From NCBI GenBank assembly GCA_034435955.1, contig DAOTWA010000053.1:1-64000 (forward strand): DNA of 64,000 nt, written 5' to 3'. The stretch comes from DAOTWA01 sp034435955 (GTDB taxonomy: Bacteria; Chloroflexota; Anaerolineae; Anaerolineales; Anaerolineaceae). The notes under the pieces were generated by a model. It did not search any database and was not told the origin of the DNA. It worked only from the letters and a program-made list of their open reading frames with translations. Positions 57,977-64,000 of the stretch are shown here, piece after piece. Position 1 is the stretch's first letter. The number at the start of each line of letters is the position of its first letter. The position numbers and the translations under genes are program-made.

Positions 57977-59623
57977 ATGGAATTGCTAGCCAAACGCGTA
58001 CCGGTTTTGCTGTTAGCGCTCATCGTCGCACTGACCGGGCTGGGATCTGCCTACCCGGTCTATTCTCAGGACGGCATAAACGATCCATCCGGAAGCACGG
58101 GGACGGCAGAGAACGAGCAACTTCAGACGACGGAGACACAGGCCGACACACCGACGGCGACGGCAACGTCCACACCCACGCCCACCCAAACCACCGAACC
58201 TCCCCCGCCGCCGGGCATGCGTCCATTGGTGATGATCAATTCCTACACCGTGGATCAGGATACAATTACGCCCGGCAAAGATTTTAAGGTCATCCTCAAG
58301 TTGAAAAATGAGGGCTCACACAACGCTATTAATATCGTAGCTTCCTTCACCCCCGGGGATCTTATCGCAGTCAGCACCGGCGGCGCGATGACGATCTATC
58401 AGATCGCACCCGGTGAGACCAAGAGTATGGTGCAGCCGTTCATCGCCAGCCCGTCGTTGATCGCCGGCAGCGTGGCCAATATCGTCGTCAATTTGACCTA
58501 CACTGACCAGTCCACGGGCGACGAATACAGCGCCGCCTTCAACCTGGCGTTGCGCATCGCTTCGCCCTACACTGGCCCGGCGTTTCCGACGAAGACGCCC
58601 ACTCCTGTGCAGGTCTTCCGTCCTCAACTGGTCATCAGCAGCTACAAGACGGATGTGGAGCCGCTCCAGCCCGGCACGCCTTTCACCTTAAATCTGGAGG
58701 TGCGCAATCTGGGTAACACCGACGCCAAAAGCGTGACCATGGTGCTTGGAGGCGGGGTGAACGTGGATGCGGCCTTATCTGGCACCCCCCAGCCGGGCGG
58801 TCTGCCGGGGGCTTCGGGCGAATTCACCAATTTCGCGCCGCTTGGCTCATCAAACCTGCTTTTCCTGGGCGACCTGGCTCAAGGCGCGGTCGCCAACGCG
58901 CAGCAGCGTCTGATCGTCAACACCACCCTCAACCCAGGGGCTTATTCGGTGAAGTTCTCCTTCGTCTATGTGGACGAGAAGGCCAACAAGTACGTAGACG
59001 AGCAGGTCATCACCCTGTTGATCTACCGCATCCCCCAGATTGAGATCAATTTTTACCGCCAGCCTGATCCATTGTTCGTCGGACAACCGGGTGTCTTGCC
59101 GATTCAGGTGGTTAACCTTGGACGATCCAGCGCGGTGTTGGGCAATCTCACCGCTGCCACCGACGGGGGTGAGCTGACCAATAACACCACCCTTATCGGC
59201 CCGCTCGATCCGGGCGGCTATTTCCCGCTGGATGCGAACGTGGTGCCATCCAAGGCAGGTCCCCTGGTCATCACCGTCACGGTGAGCTATACCGACGACT
59301 TCAATCAGCCTCAAACGATCACCCGCACGCTGAATCTCGATGTGCAGGAAGGAGGACCGTTGGGGCCGTCGATGGGTCCCGGCATGGGAGGCCCTGGCAT
59401 GGCACCAGGAGGCGACGGAACCGGTTTACCCCCCGGGGTAGAGGGCGGGACTGCCGGTTCGGAGACCTTCTGGCAGAAGGTGCTCCGTTTCTTCAAGGGA
59501 TTGATTGGACTGGACAGCGCCCAATCAACGCCCGGCGGTCCGGTGCAGCCACCCATTGAGCCGACCCCGCCGTCGAAAGGCCCGACCGTCAGGCCGATCC
59601 CGGTCGTCCCCAAAGGAGGGTAA
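57977..59623 (+). CDS. Secreted multi-domain CARDB-type protein of the ABC operon
   Basis: A 548-residue protein. It has a signal peptide (about 1-32, VPVLLLALIVALTGLG) and a Thr/Pro-rich spacer (about 55-78). At least three beta-sandwich repeats of CARDB/NEW3 type follow, each with a pattern such as PLVMINSYTVDQDTITPGKDF, QLVISSYKTDVEPLQPGTPF and IEINFYRQPDPLFVGQPG. After a Gly/Met/Pro-rich stretch is a short amphipathic segment (FWQKVLRFFKGLIGL) and a Pro-rich tail. It lies outside the cell, encoded between the ATPase and permease, where MacB systems usually have a MacA-type adaptor. Confidence 0.78.
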   Translation: MELLAKRVPVLLLALIVALTGLGSAYPVYSQDGINDPSGSTGTAENEQLQTTETQADTPTATATSTPTPTQTTEPPPPPGMRPLVMINSYTVDQDTITPGKDFKVILKLKNEGSHNAINIVASFTPGDLIAVSTGGAMTIYQIAPGETKSMVQPFIASPSLIAGSVANIVVNLTYTDQSTGDEYSAAFNLALRIASPYTGPAFPTKTPTPVQVFRPQLVISSYKTDVEPLQPGTPFTLNLEVRNLGNTDAKSVTMVLGGGVNVDAALSGTPQPGGLPGASGEFTNFAPLGSSNLLFLGDLAQGAVANAQQRLIVNTTLNPGAYSVKFSFVYVDEKANKYVDEQVITLLIYRIPQIEINFYRQPDPLFVGQPGVLPIQVVNLGRSSAVLGNLTAATDGGELTNNTTLIGPLDPGGYFPLDANVVPSKAGPLVITVTVSYTDDFNQPQTITRTLNLDVQEGGPLGPSMGPGMGGPGMAPGGDGTGLPPGVEGGTAGSETFWQKVLRFFKGLIGLDSAQSTPGGPVQPPIEPTPPSKGPTVRPIPVVPKGG

Positions 59624-59626
59624 GGG

Positions 59627-60964
59627 GTGCGCCTGTTCGATTTGATCGCGTTGATTGCCGAAAACCTGAGCCGGCGGAAGGGCCGTGTGGTCCTCACGGC
59701 CATTGGCGTGGTCATCGGTACGGCAGCCATTGTGGTGCTTGTCTCGCTGGCGATCGGCTTGCAGCGCAACGCTCAGCGTCAGTTCACCGGCATAGGTGAT
59801 CTGACCCAGATCCAGGTCTATCCCAACTACGGCGAGGGCGGACCGATGGTCATGGCAGCAGGACCGGGCGGAAAAGCAGTCACCCAGGGCGGGCAACCGG
59901 TGAATCAAAAGCTCCTCACCACCGGCGCGCTGAAAGAGATTGCTGCCATCCCCGGCGTCAAAGCCGTCGTGCCGCACGATTATATCGGCGGCGGGCCGAT
60001 CAAATTTGGCCGCCTGGAGGGTTGGGGCAGCATGCGAGCCATGGGCGTCGCGGACCTGGCTACGCTGGACTACAAGGTTCAGGCGGGCACCACACGCCTG
60101 GAGAAGGGCACCGCTGTGGTGGGCGCCGATTTCGCCAAGAACTTCATGGATCCTCGCCTGCGTCCAGGGCAGGAACCTCCTCCACCGCCCGATTTGCTCG
60201 ATCAGCAGGTCAGACTGACCCTGCAGCGCTGGCTGCCGGACAGCCAGACGCCGGTCACCAAGACGGTCGTCCTGCGCGTGGCAGGCATCCTTGCCAAAAC
60301 AGGCAATGAGGCGGACGTTTCATTCTTTATGAATTTCGACGAAGCGACCGCCTTCAACGAATGGATGCAGGGCCGGCGCATCAACCGCAACAAAGAGGGC
60401 TACAACAACCTCATCGTGAAGGTCGACAGCGTAGATCAGGTGCTGGAAATTGCCAAGCAGATTAACGATATGGGCTATCGAGCCGATACACCGCAGACAT
60501 TCGTACAGGGGATCAACAGCTTCTTCCTACTCATGCAGGTGGTCTTCGGCGGTGTGGGCGCGGTGGCCCTGCTCGTGGCGGCTATCGGCATCGCCAACAC
60601 CATGACCATGGCCATTCTGGAGCGCACCCGTGAGATCGGCCTGATGAAGGCCATCGGGGCGACCAACCGGGATGTGCTCAGCGTGTTTCTGGGCGAAGCA
60701 GCCGGCATAGGGCTGATCGGCGGGTTGGGAGGCGTGCTCATCGGCTGGGGCGGAGGGAAAGTGCTGAACGTCTTATCCGTCGCTTACCTGGCCGGACAGA
60801 TGTCGCAGGGTTATGGCGCTCCGCCGGGCGAGTCGATCGTAACCCCGCTATGGTTGCTTGGTTTTGCGCTCATTTTTGCCACTTTGGTAGGGTTGCTGTC
60901 CGGTCTGTACCCGGCGTTGCGCGCCGCAACCTTATTGCCGGTCACTGCTCTGAAATACGAATAG
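59627..60964 (+). CDS. MacB-family ABC transporter permease (FtsX-like)
   Basis: A 445-residue protein with the MacB topology. One N-terminal helix (GRVVLTAIGVVIGTAAIVVLVSL, about 19-41) is followed by a large extracellular domain (about 45-295), then three C-terminal helices with the FtsX signature MAILERTREIGLMKAIGATNRDV. Start GTG 59627 is 3 bp after the CARDB stop, behind GGAGGG. It works with the ATPase at 57224. With the CARDB protein in place of MacA, its substrate may be a cell-surface molecule or signal rather than a drug. Confidence 0.9.
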   Translation: MRLFDLIALIAENLSRRKGRVVLTAIGVVIGTAAIVVLVSLAIGLQRNAQRQFTGIGDLTQIQVYPNYGEGGPMVMAAGPGGKAVTQGGQPVNQKLLTTGALKEIAAIPGVKAVVPHDYIGGGPIKFGRLEGWGSMRAMGVADLATLDYKVQAGTTRLEKGTAVVGADFAKNFMDPRLRPGQEPPPPPDLLDQQVRLTLQRWLPDSQTPVTKTVVLRVAGILAKTGNEADVSFFMNFDEATAFNEWMQGRRINRNKEGYNNLIVKVDSVDQVLEIAKQINDMGYRADTPQTFVQGINSFFLLMQVVFGGVGAVALLVAAIGIANTMTMAILERTREIGLMKAIGATNRDVLSVFLGEAAGIGLIGGLGGVLIGWGGGKVLNVLSVAYLAGQMSQGYGAPPGESIVTPLWLLGFALIFATLVGLLSGLYPALRAATLLPVTALKYE

Positions 60965-60971
60965 GCCGAGA

Positions 60972-61664
60972 TCAGGTTTTGGCTTCCGGTTTCATTGGGA
61001 TGATCAAGCCGAGCTGGCGGCAGCGGGCCACCGCCGCGCTGCGATTGCGCACGTTCAGGCGCAGATACGCGCTGGAAAGCAGGTTGCGCACCGTCGAGTT
61101 TGCCACGCACAGGCGTGCCGCGATTTCGTAGGTGGTCAGATCGGGGTAGGCCGCGCACAGCGAGAGCACTTCTTGCTGTCGGGTGGTGAGCAGCGGCCCC
61201 AGCTCGCCGGATTGACGCCTGAGCAGCTTCTGGTGAACGGCCTGCGAAAGGTAAATTCCCCCGGCGGCGATCGAGGTAATCACAGAACCAAGCTGGCGGA
61301 TCGAAGCCTGGTCGTCTTTCAGGATATATCCGCTGGCCCCGGCTTCCATCACCGCTTTTACCAGCGTGTACTGGTTGTGCATGCTGATGACCAGAATGGA
61401 CAGCGTCGGGTAGACTTGCAGCAATTTGGGTATCAGATAGAGAATGGGATAGGGATTGGCGTTCTGAGGAGAGGTGGGCACGGTGACGTCCAGCAGCAGG
61501 ACGTCGGTGGGGTGCTCTTTGAGCATTGGCTCCAGCTCCTCGCCGAAGGAAGCCACTCCAACGACCGAGATTTCGGGAATACTGCTCAGGCGGTAGAGGT
61601 ATCCATCCACGATGCTCTGGTGATCATCCAGGATGGAGACCCGGATTTTGGCGGCTGGTTTCAT
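60972..61664 (-). CDS. NarL/LuxR-family response regulator (orphan)
   Basis: A 230-residue response regulator. The receiver domain (about 1-125) has acidic residues Asp13/Asp14, phosphoacceptor Asp59 in LLLDVTVP and Lys116 in GYILKDD. The C-terminal LuxR HTH begins about residue 165 (LLTTRQQEVLSLCAAYPDLTTYEIAARL). No histidine kinase gene is near. ATG 61664 was chosen (the open frame reaches 61802) because a TACAAT box lies 6 nt away. It is convergent with the permease gene (7-bp gap) and divergent from the RNA and DUF2807 lipoprotein. Confidence 0.88.
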   Translation of the reverse strand: MKPAAKIRVSILDDHQSIVDGYLYRLSSIPEISVVGVASFGEELEPMLKEHPTDVLLLDVTVPTSPQNANPYPILYLIPKLLQVYPTLSILVISMHNQYTLVKAVMEAGASGYILKDDQASIRQLGSVITSIAAGGIYLSQAVHQKLLRRQSGELGPLLTTRQQEVLSLCAAYPDLTTYEIAARLCVANSTVRNLLSSAYLRLNVRNRSAAVARCRQLGLIIPMKPEAKT

Positions 61665-61670
61665 ATTTCG

Positions 61671-61676
61671 ATTGTA
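61671..61676 (-). promoter_or_regulatory. -10 box immediately before the response regulator
   Basis: TACAAT on the minus strand ends 6 nt before ATG 61664, with TAGAAA (61699-61694) 17 bp upstream as the -35. No Shine-Dalgarno is present, so the mRNA is probably leaderless. Confidence 0.5.
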
Positions 61677-61738
61677 TAACGGAAACACTGAAATTTCTAT
61701 TTCCGACGCGCGTAGAGACAGAAAACGGTACAAATGTC

Positions 61739-61790
61739 TAGCTGAATAGCTGTATAGACTATTTCCAATGTCCGTGAATCGAGATATAAA
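61739..61790 (+). promoter_or_regulatory. Tandem octamer repeats and promoter of a candidate small RNA
   Basis: TAGCTGAA (61739-61746) and TAGCTGTA (61747-61754) are tandem 8-bp repeats, followed by the related TAGACTAT. They lie just upstream of -35 TTTCCA (61762-61767) and -10 TATAAA (61785-61790), which are 17 bp apart. The repeats fit an activator site for a regulator such as the divergently encoded response regulator. Confidence 0.5.
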
Positions 61791-61796
61791 GAATGT

Positions 61797-61911
61797 AACC
61801 ACACAGGTGAAGCGAGAGGTCGAAAATACAGCTTTGAGATGAGCTCACAAGGGGAAAGCTCATCCAATCGTCAGGGTTGTGGGCGCATGCATGGACGCTC
61901 ACAACCTTTTT
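61797..61911 (+). ncRNA. Candidate small RNA or attenuated leader upstream of the DUF2807 gene
   Basis: From the predicted start near 61797 the transcript would contain hairpin GATGAGCT/AGCTCATC (61838-61845 with 61857-61864). It would end in GGTTGTG/CACAACC (61875-61881 with 61900-61906), extended by GGCG/CGCT with one G-U pair and followed by TTTTT with one break. The ~115-nt RNA would stop before the DUF2807 gene at 61997. It is therefore either a free small RNA or a terminator-controlled leader of that lipoprotein gene. Confidence 0.5.
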
Positions 61912-61996
61912 ATTCCTATTCTGTCCAGGTTCTTTCGCAACTCGGGAACCAAATCCCCGTATTGGGTATATAAGAATAGAAAGAAGGGGTGCGAAA

Positions 61997-62722
61997 ATGA
62001 AGATTCGTGGATTTCTCGGATTATGGATCGGCGCAGCGCTGTTGGCCGGCTGTATTTCCCCATTCAATGCCATCGTGGGTTCCGGCAAGATGGTTTCTGA
62101 GACGCGTGAGGTTTCGGGGTTTGATACCGTGGCGCTCAGCGGGGTGGGTGATTTGACCATTATCCAGGGGGATAAGGAGGGATTGACCATCCAGGCTGAG
62201 GACAACCTACTCCCGGAGCTGACCTCAGAGGTGCGGGGCAGCACTCTTTACCTGCAAACCAGGAATGGGGTGAACGTCATGCCGACCAAGGGCATCCAGT
62301 ACACGCTGCATGTCAAAAACTTGCGCGGGGTCAACATTTCGGGGTCGGGGAGCGTGAGCGCAGATAGGCTCGTCACGGCCGGCCTGAATGTGAACCTGAG
62401 CGGCTCCGGCAGGGGCAACCTGAGTCAGGTGGATGCCCAATCGCTCGACGTGCGCATCTCAGGCTCGGGTCGCTTTGACCTTTCTGGTCAGGTCGATTCG
62501 CTGGATATCGCCATCAGTGGCTCGGGGAAGTTTGACGCCGGGGAATTGCAGACGCGCCAGGCGCAGGTCACCATCAGCGGTTCGGGCAGCGCAACTTTGT
62601 GGGTGGAGGACAACCTCTCGGCGCGCATCAGCGGAAGCGGGCGCATTTCCTATTATGGATCGCCGACTATTTCGGAGAGCGTCAGCGGCAGCGGTTCGAT
62701 GACCAGCCTGGGCATCAAATGA
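61997..62722 (+). CDS. DUF2807 (GIN-domain) lipoprotein
   Basis: A 241-residue exported lipoprotein. The signal peptide carries lipobox LLAGC with the lipid-attached cysteine near residue 19. The mature part is a beta-helix-like DUF2807 domain. It is made of repeated short strands with the recurring ISGSGS motif (NISGSGSVSAD, NLSGSGRGNL, RISGSGRFDL, AISGSGKFDAG, TISGSGSATL, RISGSGRISYY). Similar 'head GIN' proteins are found next to envelope-stress regulators. Its exact function is unknown. ATG 61997 follows AAGGGGTG. Confidence 0.88.
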   Translation: MKIRGFLGLWIGAALLAGCISPFNAIVGSGKMVSETREVSGFDTVALSGVGDLTIIQGDKEGLTIQAEDNLLPELTSEVRGSTLYLQTRNGVNVMPTKGIQYTLHVKNLRGVNISGSGSVSADRLVTAGLNVNLSGSGRGNLSQVDAQSLDVRISGSGRFDLSGQVDSLDIAISGSGKFDAGELQTRQAQVTISGSGSATLWVEDNLSARISGSGRISYYGSPTISESVSGSGSMTSLGIK

Positions 62723-62726
62723 TCGG

Positions 62727-63062
62727 TTAGAAGCTGCCCACCGCGGCAGCAACGTCGTCAAATTGCTTGAAATAAGGGCCGATCCCGACCAGTTTCATCG
62801 AGTCGCGGATCGGTTCTTTGAGCCCAACCAACACCACCTCCCCACGGTGCCACCGCCGCGAGGTCTTCTGCGCCCGGATGAGCGTCCACCAACCGGCGCT
62901 GGAAAGGAAATCCACCTCGCTCATGTCGCAGACGATGCGGAAACGATTATTGATCTGCAAGTCGGTGAGCACCTGAGCCAACTGCGGCGCAGTGAAGTTA
63001 TCGATGCGTCCCTTGACCTTCACAACGTCACAGCGCTTGAATTGCGTAACTGTGCACTCCAT
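62727..63062 (-). CDS. STAS-domain protein (anti-anti-sigma-factor-like)
   Basis: A 111-residue single-domain protein. The STAS fold is visible as VVKVKGRIDNFTAPQLAQVL (about residues 13-32) and the phosphorylatable serine loop DMSEVDFLSSAGWWTLI, with Ser54/Ser55 at the SpoIIAA-like site. Such proteins bind anti-sigma factors when dephosphorylated. No kinase or sigma factor gene is in the window. ATG 63062 has GGGAGG upstream. It is convergent with the DUF2807 gene (4-bp gap). Confidence 0.88.
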   Translation of the reverse strand: MECTVTQFKRCDVVKVKGRIDNFTAPQLAQVLTDLQINNRFRIVCDMSEVDFLSSAGWWTLIRAQKTSRRWHRGEVVLVGLKEPIRDSMKLVGIGPYFKQFDDVAAAVGSF

Positions 63063-63326
63063 GGGCTGGAGCCTCCCTGTACAGACCCAATGTCACATGT
63101 AAACACCGATTTTCCTGTTTATTTTGTCGATCAGAAAGCGCCCGCTTTTCTGAAGATCATCCTTCTGCCCCGCTCTTATCGTTACCAGTTTGTGGAGATG
63201 ATAAACGCCTGCCGCAATGCTGTTTCCCATCAGTGATGCAGTTCGACCTGCTGGTCATCCCCACGAGCATCTGGTATCGAGCGATTCTCCCTCCTGGCCC
63301 ATCCAATCATGGAAGGAAACGCTGGC

Positions 63327-64000
63327 TTACAGGTTGCGCCGGTAAACCCGATGGACGCGGTAGGGTTTACCGCCCATGCGCAGGATGTCGCTGCGCATCT
63401 GGGAAGCCGTCTCTGCGTTTTGGGGGATATCGACGTATTTGAAGTGGTACACGTCCATCAGCTTAAGCATCTCGTTGTAAAGTAAGGCGTTTGCACCGCG
63501 CCCATGATACTGGGGCAGCACGCCTCCGCCATTGGCTGTAACCCAGGTGGTGCGGCGAATCTCCAGCAATATATCTGCGATTGCCCAGGGCGTCAACCGT
63601 CCTTTAGCCCGTTGGAGAGCAGCTGAGATGTCCGGGAATGCAAGGGCGAAGCCGACGACCTCATCTTTGAGGGTGATGATCTTGATCAGATTGGGATCGC
63701 CGATGGTCAAGAGCTGGCTGACCATGAAATCTACTTCGCGGGGCGTCAGGGGATAATATTCCCAATTTTCTACGAAGGCATGGTTGTAAGCCTCGCCAAT
63801 GCGATGAGCCCAGCTTACCAGTTCGCGTTTATTCTTGAACGGGTGAACCTCGAATTTGTTCCGTTCCATCACCCGGCGGGCAATTTCTTTGATTTCCCCA
63901 GGAAAACGGAAGGTGGTGGTTTCCAAAAGGAAGGAGGTGAAGTCCACTTCTTTCACGAATCCCAGGTTTTCGACCAGGCGAGCATAATATGGGAAATTGT
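63327..64000 (-). CDS. GNAT-like N-acyltransferase (partial at right edge)
   Basis: At least 224 codons run from the stop near 63327 to the window edge. The reading continues beyond the GTG at 63956 (NFPYYARLVENLGF precedes it), so that codon is not the start. The C-terminal portion has the acetyl-CoA-site-like GGGVLPQYHGRGANALLYNEM and LITIGDPNLIKIITLKDEVVGFALAFPD-type strands, as in large GNAT proteins often annotated as YghO-like. The N-terminus is outside the window. Substrate unknown. The 264-bp gap to the STAS gene (63063-63326) shows no gene, only a weak AGAAAGC/GCTTT pairing near 63140. Confidence 0.7.
   Translation of the reverse strand, partial: NFPYYARLVENLGFVKEVDFTSFLLETTTFRFPGEIKEIARRVMERNKFEVHPFKNKRELVSWAHRIGEAYNHAFVENWEYYPLTPREVDFMVSQLLTIGDPNLIKIITLKDEVVGFALAFPDISAALQRAKGRLTPWAIADILLEIRRTTWVTANGGGVLPQYHGRGANALLYNEMLKLMDVYHFKYVDIPQNAETASQMRSDILRMGGKPYRVHRVYRRNL

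Overview
The window reads as chromosomal DNA of a Chloroflexota bacterium, most likely an Anaerolineae-type lineage. This is inferred from gene content (high-GC genes, a Gram-positive-type LexA box, a split glutamine-dependent NAD synthetase, many family 4 glycosyltransferases, MalT-like regulators, CAP/LysM and CARDB secreted proteins), not from a phylogenetic marker comparison. No insertion sequence, prophage, CRISPR array or rRNA gene was seen. Genes are dense on both strands.

Layout. 1-4099: translation block, tuf (3' end)-rpmG-tRNA-Trp-secE-nusG-rplK-rplA-rplJ-rplL, with two L1-binding-site mimics and an L10 leader with attenuator. 4120-5755: a HicB/DinB-like fusion and lexA with an SOS box inside its promoter. 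5906-13183: a surface polysaccharide cluster (wecC, wecB, acetyltransferase, three glycosyltransferases, a diacylglycerol-kinase-like lipid kinase). 13212-15477: merR-merA behind a 19-bp-spacer promoter, then a candidate small RNA (15573-15655). 15687-20762 (minus): a 2-oxo acid dehydrogenase complex (E1 alpha, E1 beta, E2, E3) interrupted by a decayed GxxExxY-type gene. 21542-26685: polA and a large TPR protein. 26689-32210 (minus): a secreted protein, dnaA, an FAD oxidoreductase and a UPF0104 membrane protein. 32323-38760: ABC-F ATPase, MFS exporter, nadE plus its glutaminase, an Lgt-like membrane protein and a DUF3795 protein. 38829-41717: a MalT-like LuxR regulator, followed by a strongly structured intergenic element (41731-41978). 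42126-45384: CBS, CAP/LysM, hydrolase and thioredoxin genes.

45521-54124 is the most coherent accessory system. One strong promoter leads six tightly packed genes: a glycosyltransferase, a universal-stress-protein/glucosyl-3-phosphoglycerate-synthase fusion, a histidine phosphatase, a GH13_18 phosphorylase, a second glycosyltransferase and a GH63 hydrolase. Together they can be read as a complete make, extend, recycle and hydrolyse module for glucosylglycerate or mannosylglucosylglycerate, a stress-related compatible solute.

54200-63062 looks like an envelope-stress region. Two near-identical ECF-sigma-type promoters (GGAAC, 17-bp spacer, CGT) precede a 27-residue membrane peptide and a Yip1-ABC ATPase-CARDB protein-MacB permease operon. 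These are followed by an orphan response regulator, a candidate small RNA, a DUF2807 lipoprotein and a STAS protein. The right edge cuts a GNAT-like gene. Several solitary genes have a -10 box only 6-7 nt before the ATG and no Shine-Dalgarno sequence, suggesting leaderless mRNAs.
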